DNA of 64,000 nt from Bimuria novae-zelandiae CBS 107.79 (GCA_010015655.1 ML976729.1:294359-358358); one strand, 5' to 3'; counted from the first letter of the stretch, positions 41,183 to 54,228 are shown. Notes: generated from the letters alone by a model not told the origin. Translations and numbers: made by a program.

Positions 41183-44100
41183 GGGTATTTGATGATATGC
41201 AATCAATCCGGTGTTGATGCACTCCTGCCCATCGTGCCTGCCCCAGCAAGGTGGTAAACGGTGAGTAAAGGCAGATGGAGTGCAGAACGGACCCCAGAAG
41301 GGCTATTCCCGCCATTGGCAAATGAACAACTCATCGTGGGCATCTGCACGGTACCCACGATAGCGGTACGAGGGCCCAAGTACAAGGAGACAGTAAGCAC
41401 CATACCTGTAAGGTACATTATGTAGAACATGGTGTTGACGTGTAGAACGGACAGCAATTGGTGCAGAAAAGCGCTTCAATGCAGATTCGTGGATCTCTAG
41501 AGAAATTGGATGAAAATAGTCTGGTGAACTGGCACACTCTCGTTGGTGGCGATGTGGTCAAGGCCGAGAGAGGGATTCGTGGCTCCTGTTGTACGACGAC
41601 AGATGCGTTCGGGGGCTTGACAACTACCAATGTAAGAAGTGACAGCTGTCTAGTCGAGGCCAGCGGCTATCGAGAACGAGCGAGAGCAAGGGAGAGTAAG
41701 TGGCCTGCAGAGGAGGAATGGGGAAGGGTGGGAACCATAAGTGCAGCAGTGTGGGATGAAGTGTAATTTATTGCGATAGCCGAGCGCAGCGGGCATCTCA
41801 GGATATGCAACCGCGTCCAGGTCGCCTACCAGTAGGATCCGGAGGCAATTGGACGTCTGGTAATGAATAATCTGCGGGCTTTGTTGCGGCTCTGTGGGAA
41901 CGACCCATATTGATGTGTTGGCGTGCATTTTCGCCAGTAAGTGCTGGTTTCCGGAATTTTAGCTAGAAAAGACGTTAAACTGTAAAGGACACAGCTTCAC
42001 CGGTCTTTGCAGAGCGCACATCATCAGGACTCGCCACCCTACTGCAGCAGTAGCGTGATGAACGGCTGGTGATCGGAAGTGTTGTCGAGGGCCCACTTGT
42101 CAAGGCTGTATCGCGACGTTTAGATCGGCAAGTGGATAGCCCTTATCCGGAAGCATAACGACTACGTACCAGGACTCTGTCCTCGGCACGGCGCGACAGG
42201 AAGGCAATTGATATCAATGCACGCACGCCTCGTACTCGTGGAGCATAGGCCGGCCGCTAATGCATTGTTGCAAGTGAGGAGAAATGCGAAGCACCGCAAC
42301 GTCAAATGCTGCAAGCCCTGCCAGTGTTCCGTTGGCCCTGAATGCCATTGCAGGCTTGGCACGAGATGCTATACAGCATGGCTCCGCTGAAAGGGTCAGA
42401 ATTGAGATGAACTGGATCAGAAGCCAGGACAAGCCGGCTTGTTCCAGCTGGCAAAAATGGGGCACCAAGCTTCTGACGCCATGACACAGAGCGCGCGAGA
42501 CGCGGCGGAGGACAATGGCAACTGGAGGGGCGTTCTCCACGCCATGGTGACTGCGTGCAAAGGGCGAGTGGTGGCTTGTGGAGGACAAGCGTAGCACTGT
42601 CGGTTGCTTGGGTCTTCCTGGAAGCAGGACAGGGACTTTCCAAGCGGCAGAGATTGATTGCTGGAATCGAGGGACGTGGGAGGCGAACGGGGTTTGGTGT
42701 TATCATGCATCTTTGACGCATTATGAGTTGGCAAACGCTTGCTGCTCTGGATTGTCGGGCTATCTGCGCCAGAAACCCAAAGCGGACTGGGCCAAACGGC
42801 TGTTAGCTGTCTTGGATGCGAGTGAGCAGCACCCGCCGCTGCGGAGAAAGTGCTGGCGGGCCTCGAGCGCCTATTGCTCTGTTCGCCGCCATGCACGCCA
42901 GCATCGTCGCCATTCCGGATATGCTTGGCGCGACTGGGGCCAGCACAGGCGTTCCTGAAAACTCGACGGTGGGTCTTTTGGGATGCACGGGATCAGAGAT
43001 GGAGGGAGTCAGGATCCCGGGTTGTTAGCGGGGTAACGAACGCACATTATCCGCGCTGGCAAGGCGCGGGCCGGCGCAATATCTGGGGGATATTGCTGAG
43101 CTGAACTGAGCAGAGCAGAGCAGAGCAGAGGCGCGGTTGCGAGTCGCGAGACGGTAGACATGCAGATTTGCGGTTGATCAAGACGCCCGGCGATCGACGG
43201 GCGACAGACAGCGGCAGCAGCTAATTTCTTGGACAGATACAGTTCAGGAAACAGATGAGGGCGAGTGCACAGGGCGCGGATGCAGACAGCAGACAGGTTG
43301 CAGTGGAGCGCGCGCGGCAGGTGAAGGGAGTAGAGTGGCGGTACCAGGATGACTGACACTGGGTCCACGGCGCCTGGCATCTCGGTCCACGGTGCTTGGG
43401 AGAGCAGGCACGCTCGTCCAGGGACGTACCTGCTACATGCGCGGGAGAGGAAGTTACGCGCGGGGCAGCGTGAATTCAATGAATTGCATGTCTGCAGTCC
43501 ATCCACCGGCAAGATGCCGGTGTGGGGCGATTGGCAGCAGCAAGGCCTCCATCCTTCAGCGCACCGCACAGCCGTGTCACGGGCGGATAGACATCTGGCG
43601 GATACGAAACCTCACAAAGACACCAGCCGGCCGCCTGCGCAATCTGCGACGCTCGGTCTGGCTCTGGTCTGATGGATGAGAAAGGGCGGTGAGCAGGACG
43701 CGGCGTGGCAGCACTGGGTCCAACGGCCCCTCTTGACGTGCATGAGTCGTGAATAGAATATCAATAGATCAGATCGATGAGAGGCCTCCGCTGGGAGGAA
43801 GGCTGTCCTCTGGAAAACTTCAATCGTCGCCATCTGAGAAGGCTGCTGAGGGGTTCGCTCGAGTGCAAAGGTGTCGTCGACGCGTTCGAATCGGCCTGCT
43901 TCCGGCTGCTGACCCACCGGTTCATTCGCGCAATGGCGATGCTCCAACCACGAGCGCCTCCAGCCTTGTGAGACGTGCTGCGGCAGCGCAAGGGTGTGGA
44001 GGGCCGGAGCGCTCCCGCTTGAAGGGCTCAGTGGTGCCGTGTGGGTGTGTTACATTTGCACGCACGCAACTTGCCACGGGCCGGCCGAGCCACACAGCAC

Positions 44101-44766
44101 GAGCGCAGCACAGTGCATCGTCCAGTTGTCGTGAGCGCATTACCAAGCGTACGACAAGCACGGCATTTGTCCTCCACGCTGCGTGTGCGAGGACAGCAGC
44201 CTGGATGGCGAGACTCGAAGCTGGTAGCGCGTGGGACGAAAGTCGGGTGTTCTGCAACGACGACATGGCTTGCACCACCACGGCTGAGTTTATATAGTAG
44301 AAGTACCGTTTCTTGTGCGACTCGACGCTCTCGTGTCGAGCCAAAGGCAACCTGCGACGTTTAAGATGAAAATCTAACATGGAGTCCATTTGTTCTTTCT
44401 CTCCATGGAACTGTTCAATCGTACCATCTCAGTATCATACACCTTCCAGCCTCATATTCTGCTCTGCTAACACAATATCTACTACACCCACACAAAAATC
44501 ATTCCAAGACTAATCAAAGCCCCAACACTGCCCTTCCGAACTCTGCCTGCCTCCCCATCCCTGGCTCTCCTCACCCTTCTCCGAAGCCACCTCTACCACC
44601 ACAAATATGTCTCTCATCTGCTTGCATCCCTACCCTTCTGCTCACCACACATCTTACACCGATAACTCCTATCCATCCAATCACTCTAGCCAACCCAAAT
44701 CACGCCCACCCAATCCTCCAATCCTCCAATCCTCCAATATCGACGCTCACCTAAGAAGCCCACAAG
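41183..44766. other. Long GC-rich gene-free region
   Basis: Many overlapping frames exist on both strands only because the sequence is GC-rich; none shows domain signatures or coherent composition. A (GAGCA)n microsatellite sits at 43107-43130. From 44390 the sequence becomes C/T/A-rich, as in a 5' leader for the gene at 44767. Confidence 0.5.
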
Positions 44767-45328
44767 ATGCCCGCCATCATCCGCCTAACCCTCTTCAAAA
44801 TCCCCGATCCGGACCTCGTCCAGCAAGCGGTGCAGAAATACACGACGCTGAATCAGGTCGCTCTCAAAGTATGCTCCTTCTTCTCCCAATTATCATCATT
44901 GATGGAAGCCCTTGCCTCCCTCTCCCTCCAGCGAGGTGTTCTATGTAGTAGGACTTCAAACTATTCTGTTCTGCAAGTACCCACACACACCAGCGCGTGA
45001 CGCGGCTAAACTTTACCTCTTCCGCGCTTACCGCGCTTCCTTCCTCCTCCAGCCATACTTCACCATACCCCCCTTCACCCTCCCTCCTCCGCCTCCCTCA
45101 ACTAACCTTCCCCAGGACGGCAAACCCTACATCCAGATCTCGGCCGGCCACACCACGCACGCCGATCCGCGCAGCAAAGGGTACACCTTCGTCGCGCGCA
45201 CCGTTTTTCTGAGTAAAGAGGATATGAACTACTACGACACCGAGGATGAGGCACACGCGGAGATTAAAGCGATGTTGAAGGGGAAGCTGGAGGAGGGGCC
45301 GCCGTTGGTAATTATCATGGGTGGATAA
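44767..45328 (+). CDS. Stress-responsive A/B barrel (Dabb) domain protein, 104 aa
   Basis: This is a small protein of the dimeric alpha/beta-barrel (Dabb) family, widespread in fungi and plants and mostly of unknown chemistry. Proposed exons are 44767-44868 (MPAIIRLTLFKIPDPD...) and 45116-45328 (DGKPYIQISAG... to VIIMGG). Their join, ALK|DGKPYI, matches the usual spacing in fungal members. The 247-bp intron has a GTATGC donor and CTAAC-N6-CCAG acceptor; it may contain an extra small exon at 44932-44979, which would stay in frame. A mid-C-terminal RSKGYTFVARTVFLSKEDMN segment is typical. No signal peptide is seen. Confidence 0.8.
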
Positions 45329-45439
45329 ACCTCTCTTCTAGAGAAGAATCCAAAAATCCACTTTGTAGTCGAAGATATATGATATAGCAGTCCACGGCGT
45401 TGCTCACTACCCAAGATATATAAAACTCACCCCTTTACT

Positions 45440-47051
45440 TTAAACAGTAGGCGGACTCTCAGACAGACTCTGCGACCTAAACACGACCTCACTCTTCCCC
45501 TCAAAATACTCCCTACACGCATGTGCTGCCTCAAACGGTACGACGAAAATCGGATGCACCTCACCCACCACATCGCCCTCCCCCCAAACCCCACCCTCAT
45601 ACCTCCCCCTCGTCGTCCAGCGATACGCCGCACACAACCCGCCCACCTCCTTCTCCTCATCATACTCATAAACATGCTGCGCAGCGCTCAACCCAGCGAG
45701 ATTGTAGCACGTATGATACGCATCCGGCCGCTTCCCTGGCTTATCCACGAGCCCGCCCCTCGCGAACTGCGCCGCAGACAAGATATACCTTGCCAGCGCG
45801 TCGCGGTTCCATAGCGTTTTGACCGCGGCGGGTGAGGTCACGGCGGCGGCGACGAGCGCCCAGCACCCGCCGACCCAGTGCGAGTAGCACCCGTCGACGA
45901 GCTTGTTCGTGCGCCCGTTGTACCCGCCCTCCGGCGCACACTGGCGCGCCGAGAGCCAGTGGATCAGCGCGGGCATGTCGAGGTACTTATTCAGTGTCTC
46001 CTTCGGGGGCCCGAGAATCGTGAGGGCACCCAGACCGCAAAACGCATACGCACCGTGGGCTTCGTTCCCAGGCGCGGCGCTGATGCCGCCGTCGAAGGCC
46101 TGGCATTTACCAACCCATTCTCCGAGGTTGTCGACGAAGCTGGTGAGGCCTTGCTGTCGTGCTGGGGCGTCTTCGGGGAGTTCCAGGGGGAGGTTGAGTA
46201 GGGAGAGGACGACGGAGGCGCAGTACGCGCCGCGGATGTCTTCTTCGCCACCCGACGTCATGTTGAACCCGCCGTCTGTTTGCTTGAGTTGGCCCAGGAA
46301 GTGCCAGAGGGCTTTGCGGTTGATAGATTCGTAGGCGTCCTTTCCGCCGACCATGACAATGGAGAGGACGGCGGCGTAGGTCGCAGCTAGGTGCGGGAGG
46401 TGGCCGAAGTTGCCGCCGTAGCCGCCGGCTGGGTACTGTGCTAGGGAGAAGGTGTGGATGACTCTGATGAAGGTCAGACGAGAATGGGAAGGCCAAACTG
46501 AGGAAAAGAAATGCAAGTAAGGAAATTGATGGATCCTACCTTTCACGGAATTCTGAAATGTCGTAACCCAACGCGCTGAGGCCCTGCAAGCTCCAGTAGA
46601 CAATCCACGGTCGAGAAGCGTCCATCATTTCAAAGGGTGATGGGTAGTCTCCCAATGCCTTCTTGAGAAACTTGACATGGAGTTGTTTCTGGAGCTCTGG
46701 AATCCCAAAGCTGTTTAATGGGAAGTTGTTGGGGTTGCCTTCCAAGAACGGCAGCACCTGTTCGAGCGTTTCATTCTGAACCTTGGATGACTCCGTCTCC
46801 AGTTTGTCTGTGATGGGGATCTTGACGCTCTCGAGGTACGCCATGTTCGCCAGCTGTTCCTTGGTTAGGGTCTCTACGTCTTCGTATTCTTCCTCCTCTT
46901 CTGAATCGGATAGCTCTTCAATGCGGGACGTTGTATCGTCCAAGATCTCCTCGAGGCGTGATGATGGCGAGGGTGACTGAGATGGCTCGGGGCGTGAGGA
47001 CGCCATTTTCTTTACTTTACGTTTCCCCCTTGCGTTCACCAGAACTGGCAT
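45440..47051 (-). CDS. ram1: Protein farnesyltransferase beta subunit
   Basis: The catalytic subunit transfers farnesyl from farnesyl diphosphate to the Cys of CaaX proteins (Ras, mating factors). Exons are 47051-46540 and 46463-45440 (76-bp intron, join FRE-R-VIHTFSL), 511 aa. The alpha-alpha barrel repeats are visible: GGYGGNFGHLPHLAATYAAV, FNMTSGGEEDIRGAYCA, AFDGGISAAPGNEAHGAYAF, GGYNGRTNKLVDGCYSHWVGG. Expected zinc ligands are present: Asp and Cys in LVDGCYSHW and His in DAYHTCYNLAGLS. The N-terminal ~110 residues are an acidic fungal extension. An alternative start is Met16 at 47006. The gene ends 112 bp from the convergent Dabb gene. Confidence 0.95.
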
Positions 47052-47403
47052 CTGATTAGGAAGGGGACAAAGGTTGGTCGCGAGGATCTGTTAGTATTGT
47101 TCACACTCGGCTACCGGAACGAGAAGCTCATGGCGCACTTTTCAGCCCCGCGTCGTTTCGAACTACGGCGAGTGCAATATTATCACAAGGCGGTATATTG
47201 TGAAGGGCAAAAAATGCAAAAATATGGCATGGCACGGTCGAGTGATGTGATGTGATGTTTTTGTTCGAATTAGGAAGTAGCGGCTTGGCGGGCCGAGGCT
47301 CGTTTGGCAGTTACACACATCTCAGATATTCCCGCCAACGCTGCCACACAGCGGCCATGAGCCTTTGTGATTGTTGTATATGCTACTGGCACCGTAGATA
47401 TGC
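47052..47403. other. Intergenic (351 bp), promoter of ram1
   Basis: This lies between the 5' end of ram1 and the 3' end of the cupin gene, both on the minus strand. No distinct site was recognised. Confidence 0.4.
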
Positions 47404-47958
47404 CTACTCCGACGGCTTTACCCCCGGCATCTCGTCCAGCTCCTCGCCCAGCTTCCTGCCCGCAATGACCAGCGGCTTGCTGTCGACCAGCACGAATAGC
47501 ATACGACAGTATTTCTTCGGGTCTCTGTTGATCCACTGGTGCATCGTGCCGCGCTGGATTGCAACGTCGCCCACCTTCATCGTGCGCTGCTCGCCGCTGT
47601 CCAGCAGTAGATCGACCTGCCCTTCCAGCACGATGCCGTAGTCCAAGCTCACGGTGCGATGCATGGTACATTCCATGCTCGGCGGGATGTCCACGTGGCG
47701 CAGGACGTTACCGCCGGAGATGGAAAGGCCCGGCGGGTTCTTCAAATAGCCGCTGTACACGTCCAGGTCCTCGTCGTTCTCCATGCTGATGGGCACGCCC
47801 TTGGTCGTGTAGTCGAGCCCGAATGCGATGCCGTCGGGCATGGTCAGCATATCCGTTTCCTCGCCGAATCGTCCCTCGAAAACCGCCTTGCCATCGTGTC
47901 TGTGCGTCGTGATGAATCGCTTGGGAGGAGTGAGCTTTTCGAATTGCTTCGTAGACAT
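47404..47958 (-). CDS. Cupin-domain protein, 184 aa
   Basis: A single exon runs from the ATG at 47958. The C-terminal half has the cupin beta-barrel pattern: ECTMHRTVSLDYGIVLEGQVDLLLDSGE (motif 1-like, with H and a Gly turn) and VGDVAIQRGTMHQWIN (motif 2-like, with His). The N-terminal part (FITTHRHDGKAVFEG) is typical of small fungal cupins that act on aromatic or keto compounds. The first motif has a single His, so metal binding may be altered. No signal peptide is seen. Substrate and pathway cannot be stated; no biosynthetic genes adjoin. Confidence 0.85.
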   Translation of the reverse strand: MSTKQFEKLTPPKRFITTHRHDGKAVFEGRFGEETDMLTMPDGIAFGLDYTTKGVPISMENDEDLDVYSGYLKNPPGLSISGGNVLRHVDIPPSMECTMHRTVSLDYGIVLEGQVDLLLDSGEQRTMKVGDVAIQRGTMHQWINRDPKKYCRMLFVLVDSKPLVIAGRKLGEELDEMPGVKPSE

Positions 47959-48690
47959 CGTTCGGGCTGAGAGCTTCGTGTGCTAGGTTTGTTGGGATGA
48001 AGGTTTCGAGACTCAAGGGATATTTCGGAAGGGCACGGATATGCTGATACTGGGTAAGTGGCACTGATCTCTGCAGCTTATGCTCCAGTGCAGCGCTTTA
48101 TGACAGCCATTGCTCGACCCGACGCTGTGTATCCAGCTCACTCCGCAAGGGTGGAGCCGAAGCCCGAGACCCGACTTCGCAGACCGTCGCCTTAGGCATC
48201 TTGTCGTCTTTACTGGCAACGTCACATGTGGGAGCTTCCAAAACAGCATCGATTATACCTGTTCAAGATACCCATCCGCGGCCGTTCCCATGACTGCAAT
48301 TGCGATATTTCCTAGACGCAGGCCAGTCACCGTTATCCGTCGGAATGTCGCTCCATACCCCGCGCCAACCAACAAGCAGCCCTAGAGGGCAATATTAAGC
48401 ACGCGAGCAGATCCTTTATCACAATACAGGCAGCGAATGACGTCGGTACATAGCGAGCAAGTGACCTCAAAGTCATCTTGAGTTTTATTTCTCAAGTCTT
48501 CTCTCCCAACCTTAGTACCTTAGTCTATCTTCTGGTCGCTTCACTGCGAATTATTCCAACCAAACACAAACGTCTCAACTTTGTATAGACACAAAGGGTT
48601 GTGACGTCAGTAACAATCTACTACAACATAATTCACACGTCGAAGAGCTTAGAAGTCGTAGGGCCCAGCAAGCTCGCAACAACGTCGGCC
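47959..48690. other. Divergent intergenic region
   Basis: This holds the promoters of the cupin gene and the transporter. No repeats or RNA genes were recognised. Confidence 0.45.
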
Positions 48691-50245
48691 ATGGCACAAG
48701 TACAACAAGAAGTGGAGCTATCAAGCATCCAATCCAGAACTGGCCCTTCGTCCGCAGCAGATCGCGACGTAACCTGGCACGATGAACTAGCAACAGACAC
48801 AGAGATCGAACAAGCTGGCCTACCGCCGACCGATACTGGTCGCGGCGCATGGCTGGTATTGGCCGGTTGCTCCCTAATCCAGGTACCAGTCTGGGGTACA
48901 TGAGGTCTAACTCTATAGGGACAATAACACCAAGCTCACAAAAACCACAGGCTTCTCTTCCGCATTCGGTGTCTTCCAAGAGTACTACTCCAGCCATGGT
49001 GACGAATTAAAAGGCGGAGTAGGCAATGTGGCTACGGTTGGGACGACTGTCAGCGTACGCTCTCTCACGGACACTGTCCTCTGCATCCGGGTATTGGAAC
49101 GGCAATACTAACCGTGCTAGGGCGTGATGTATCTCATGTCCCCCTTCACCTTCTTTCTCCTAACCCGCTGGCCGCGCCTCCGCCGCTGGTTCGGTCCCAT
49201 CGGGCTGGTCCTTGCCTTCATCGGCTTTTTGGCCTCCAGCTTTGCGACCACAGTGGGGCAGCTCATCCTGACGCAAGGCGTTGTCAGTGCTCTGGGATGC
49301 GGACTGCTATTCACCCCTACGACACTGTATCTGGACGAGTGGTTTGTGAAGCGTAAGGGGCTGGCGTATGGAATCATGTGGGCAGGCAAGAGCGCAACCG
49401 GCGTCGGCCTCCCCTTCGCCATAAACGCCTCACTTCGCCGTTTTAGCCCAGGCACTACATTGCAAGCCTGGTCGGTTGCCACGGTACGCCTGACTCACCC
49501 TGCCATCCCTGCCAGCCTGATTCTCTCACAAACCTATGTACCAAATCGCTAAAAACACTAGGTCCTCCTCTCCGCGCCCCTCCTTTACCTCCTCAAGCCC
49601 CGCATCCCCCTCTCCCGCACCGCCACCACCCGCCGCATCTCCACCACCTTCCTCGCCCTCCCCGCCTTCTGGGCCCTCATGCTCGGCAACCTCCTCCAGT
49701 CCCTCGGCTACTTCCTACCCTACGCCTACATCTCCTCATACACCACACACACGCTACACTTCTCTCCTACCATCGGCACCCTCGTCCTCGCCCTCATCAA
49801 CGCGACCAGCATTCCCGGCGGCATCCTCATCGGCTCCCTCGGCGACCACGCCGGCGTGGCCCCCACTATCCTCGTCTCGACTCTCGGGTCTGCCCTCGCT
49901 GTCTTCCTCTTCTGGGGCTTCGCGAGTAAGGTCGCGCTGGTCGCGGTGTTTGCACTAACGTATGGGTTCTTCGCAGGCGGGTTTTCAAGTACGTGGAGTG
50001 GGGTTTTGGTCGAGCTGAAGAGGCAGAGTCCCGCGATGGATACGGGGTTTTTGTTTGGGTTGCTCGCGGGTGGTAGGGGCATAGGGAATGTGGTTAGTGG
50101 GCCGGTTAGTGCGGCGCTTGTGAGGGGGACGGGAGGGTGGTGGTTTGGTGGGGAGTTTGGGGGTATCATTGTGTTTACGGGGGTTACGGCTGTTTTGGGT
50201 GGGACGGGGGCGCTGGGGAGGGTGTTTAAGGGGTGTGCGAGTTAG
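48691..50245 (+). CDS. MFS transporter, monocarboxylate-transporter-like, 451 aa
   Basis: This is a plasma-membrane or organellar permease of the fungal MCT-like branch of the major facilitator superfamily. Exons are 48691-48895, 48951-49054, 49121-49483 and 49562-50245; all introns are GT-AG and the total is 452 codons with the stop. A hydrophilic N-terminus (~50 residues) precedes GAWLVLAGCSLIQVPVWGF and FGVFQEYY, characteristic of the group. Further helices are visible at MYLMSPFTFFLL, GLVLAFIGFLASSF and LLFTPTTLYLDEWF (conserved acidic after TM4), and six more in the second half (LGNLLQSLGYFLPYAY, GFASKVALVAVFALTYGFF and others). Substrate unknown. Confidence 0.88.
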
Positions 50246-53200
50246 GTGGATGGTCGGGGGTGAGGGTGGATGTGGATGTGGTGGATGGAGAACGTGAGGT
50301 GGAGAGGTGGTGGTAGTTGAATGTCGGCGTGCTTTCAATGGGACGGGCACTCTGACATTGTGCTTCATGAGTGTTGAGATGGTGCATGACAGACAGGTAT
50401 ACCAAACGCACATCAGCATCCAGTGTTTACCTTCCATGCTCCAACAGGTTGACCTGTCTTCCGAAATTCCCTTGAAAGCACATCTCTATTGCGCCATGAC
50501 CTTCAACCGTATCATTCACCTATTTCCGCACATCCTCCTACTTACTTGGCTTTGCCTCTACCCACAGAACTCTTCCCCTCCCCCACAAGATCCTCATAAA
50601 AGGTCCGAAGCAAACACCTTTCACTTGAATTTAGAGGGGCATACCAGCGTAAATAACCCTGCAGGAACTACCTGCTAGAACCAGTTTTTAAGTCTTTAAA
50701 TCTCGCCGCATCTGCATCACTGCTATTATGCAGGCTGTTAGCACTGCAATGCTTAGCCTTGACGAGCAGGGCCGCTAAGAGATTGGGCGCAGGCTTTGCC
50801 CTAGCCTGTCGATAATCACACTGTCTCCACTGAGGGGGACTACAACTAATGAGCTAAGGGGTTTTTCAAACTGTAGTGATTACATCTTTCGCGCACATCG
50901 AGTGGATCGTTAAGTTTATACGTGTAGAACGCCTCTTCTGGTTTTTCTAAAGGTGCGGTTTTGTTTGAATGGGGCAGCTGTCCAGGGTCGCGATTTACTA
51001 GACTTGGATTCAGTGTTTGGTAAGGAATTGCGCTTCGGACAGGTCCTGTGATGAGGGCGTCGAAACAATTTTGCTATCACTTTATTGCCAACAATTTTTT
51101 TGCGCATGCCTCCTTTCATGGAATTATGCTAGCAACTATTCAACCCTCAGACACAACTGTTCAGCTCTTTCCCTGTCCTCTGCAAGGTTCTCGAGACACG
51201 GATGCACTTTGCTTGGCCGCATCGTCTAGTCGTAGAGCGGCATCTTTCATCTCTCGAGAATGAAGAGGTTGCACCTTACTACGATGATGTGACTTGCAAC
51301 TGTTGCTATGAGTATCGTGAATAACAAGATGTAGTTGTTTGACAGGCGCGGGAGACATGTGGCCCACAACGTCTCACACAGAGGTCTGGGAGATTGCATC
51401 GCCGGAAGGTGCTGGGTTCTCTCACTACGGCAGCGCTTCTGGAAGAAGGTCCGGGCCTGGTCCTCATTAATTGGATCACTAAAAGGTGGATAGACTATCT
51501 GTCACAGCGACGTGAAGCAGAGATGATAAAGTAAATTACTAAGGTACTACACAGGGTTGCGTAAGAGTTACCAGGCGGAGCGTCTTCGACACTGTTTACT
51601 GTCGACCTTGAGCCAGCCAGGCAAGATGAAGGCGGCAGCGGCGGTGGATACATTCAACTACACGAGAGCAGAAACTTCGACATCGGAATGGTGTACCTTC
51701 CACCGATGTGTGTGATGGCCAGAAGCTACTTGCCACCTCAACTGTTGACGAAGTCACGATAGGTGACGTCGACTTAAACCTGCCCAAACATCACGACAAC
51801 CCACATCCGTCCGCTACGTTCGTCTGGGCGTTGATTGCAGCATAACATTGACCGACGCATCACCGCAACATTGTGCGGCTCTCAGGCAGTACGACGGCAT
51901 CACTGCACGATCGTCAATGCCACTCTAACCAGCATCGACCTCTCACCACCGCCGTCGCATCGCCGCAATGCCTCCTTCTGAGCTTCGCGTCGGTTCCCCC
52001 GACCAATACAGTCGTTAAATCATGGCCTTCGCGTTCGTATTGCCAATACTAAGACCAGTTTGTTTACATCGACTCGCCGGATGCTCGGCACACTATTGTA
52101 TACATCTTACAATGCGACCAGGCCATACCAACCTTCCCTACAGTGTCCCGAGCGCAGATTCATTTCTAGAAGTCACGGCATTATGATCGTTGCTCTGCCG
52201 TCACTTCAGCTCACCATGTCCCATGGTAGCCCATGACGCGCCCCTTCAGCTCACCGTGTTCCATGGTAGCCCATGACGCGCCCCTTCAAGGACTGGTGTC
52301 ATCCAGTACGGCTATAGAGTTTTCGCTAATCGACTCGTCAGTCCTTCCGGCGATCAGACCACCAGTGCGGTCGCGACCCGAAATGATAGGACTCTTCCGC
52401 ATCAGTCAGTATACTGTCAGTTCGGAATGTCGCTTAGCTGGGCTGGCTACCCCGGTGGCCACACAAGCATCCTGAGACAGTGAGCAACGTCGGCAAAAGC
52501 CGGTGCAACGAAGCCACAGTAATGCTCCGAGTATGGTTCTGTTCAGTTCAATTTGCAATTTCCACACCAGCGGACGACTGCACCTCTCCTCTACGCAATC
52601 AATACGGGCGCACCCGGACGCACCCCGGGCGTTATGCATGCCATCGCAAGCACGCACAAGCAAGGGATCTACGATCGCAAGAGTCTAAGAGAACAACTGG
52701 ACGGTCACGGGATGGCACTTGGTGCCTTCCGCGTAGCACCATGGCAAGAACGAGGATCAGGGTCCTCGGTTTCCTGTCATGGCGTGTGGAGCTGCAGCAC
52801 GTAAGGCCAAGTACGGGCTTATTGGACGAGTGGTGGTCTTGACGAGAATGCGGACGCAAGGCGGCGCTCAGTGTGACGGTTGTGCATGAGCGGTGCCACG
52901 ACAGACCTTGCTAATGCACATGCAGCGTCTCAATACGGCCAGAGGGAGAAGCGAAAAGCTTCATGCCATGGTAAAGGCACGCAAGAGCACAAGGAGACGC
53001 CGAAGAATGAGCGCAGCGTGGGCGGAAGCAAGGCGCGCGCATGCTCGAGCCGGCACACGTCTGAAATGCTATTTTGAACAGCAGCGCTTTTGGCGGAGCC
53101 GGTGAGAGAGGAAAAGTGAGGTGCCGTCGACGAGTGGTATTGGTATCCGGTGGCGATGGACCCCGCTAGGCTTGGCCCGTGTCACGACTCAAGGGTCTGC

Positions 53201-54056
53201 TCTCCTCACTGAGGCTCACTCCACAACCCGTATAGAGTAAGATGAGATGGCGGAGGGAGTTCGCAGGCGCTCTGGAGATAGTTCATCATATCACGGGCGT
53301 ACAACAACGACGTGCGGCTCTCTAAACGTCCACAGCCGCTGTACGCTCGGAAGACGAACACACATCTCGTCGTGGTTGGATTTGCCGACGCAGCTAACGC
53401 TCGTCGTCTATCGATAGCTCGGAGCGGGGCGCTGATAGGTGTGCAGGGGCTTGCCATTGCGACACAGCTGCGTGCGACGGCGTCTGAGTGGCCTGCAAGC
53501 GGCGGCGTCAGCACGGCATTGAGAAACGAGCTGGAGAGGGCTCTCTCTGGCTCTGGGAGGGGGCCTGGTGGAGAGCGCTGGGCGGGCGAACGCTGTTCCG
53601 TGGGAGGAGGAGGATGCGCTCACTAGGAGCGATCTTCGCGCACACTCGAGTCTCGGACGCTGCTGGAGTGGCCGTCCGAGTCCAGGAACCCTCGGCCGCG
53701 AGACATCACTTGTTCACGGTGGGTGTGGTGCAGGCTCTCCTATTGACGAAGTTTTGCTGGCACCGTCGTCGAGCCCACTCGACTCTGCGCGGTGGGAGGG
53801 ACGGCGATCAGAGTGCCATTAGAGTGCCATTTAGAGGCGGGGTGCAATTGGCTGGACGCGCTGCTGCAGCTGTCGTGCATGGCTAGTCCCGTGGCCGTCA
53901 CCGCCCTTTCACGTCGTGAGCCTTGATCCATCGCACGGGCCCCCCGCCCGCCTCTTCGATTCTCCGCTTCGATTCCTCCCACATCACACCGCTCTGCTCA
54001 GCACTGCGCTCAGTCCAGCTGAGCGCCCTCCGAACTCCTCCTCCTCCATTACAAAC
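50246..54056. other. Long gene-free region upstream of the Zn2Cys6 regulator
   Basis: This 3.8-kb stretch lies between the 3' end of the transporter gene and the regulator start at 54057. It contains a two-copy 40-bp tandem repeat at 52204-52283 and no convincing gene. Long shadow frames appear in the GC-rich part (52.4-53.9 kb). The final 140 nt are an open C-rich leader continuous with the regulator frame. Confidence 0.5.
52204..52283. repeat. Two-copy 40-bp tandem repeat
   Basis: The copies 52204-52243 and 52244-52283 both start CTTCAGCTCACC and share CCATGGTAGCCCATGACGCG, differing at two bases. A third copy begins for only a few bases. Confidence 0.85.
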
Positions 54057-54195
54057 ATGGAGTCCAACCTCGACAACATCGACTTGTACGCCTTTGACCA
54101 GCCGTTCGACCCGAACCGCCAGTCGTTCAACTACAACCTCTCGCACCAGACGTGGCCGCTTCCGCCCGCCCAGATGCCGCAGCAGCACGATGGCA

Positions 54196-54228
<33 letters not shown>

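Noticed and set aside
43860..43930. Possible tRNA T-arm (GTTCGAATCGG)
   Set aside because: No matching acceptor stem, D-arm or anticodon arm at tRNA spacing.
42214..44389. Many overlapping frames of 100-190 codons on both strands
   Set aside because: GC-rich sequence makes stops rare; the frames overlap each other on all strands and none shows motifs or plausible composition.
45116..50245. Biosynthetic gene cluster containing the cupin, MFS transporter, Zn2Cys6 factor and reductases
   Set aside because: No backbone synthase, the genes are separated by long gaps, and housekeeping genes (ram1, polyubiquitin) are interleaved.
53312..53886. Plus-strand frames just upstream of the regulator
   Set aside because: Random GC-rich frames with no motifs and no splice path into the regulator gene.
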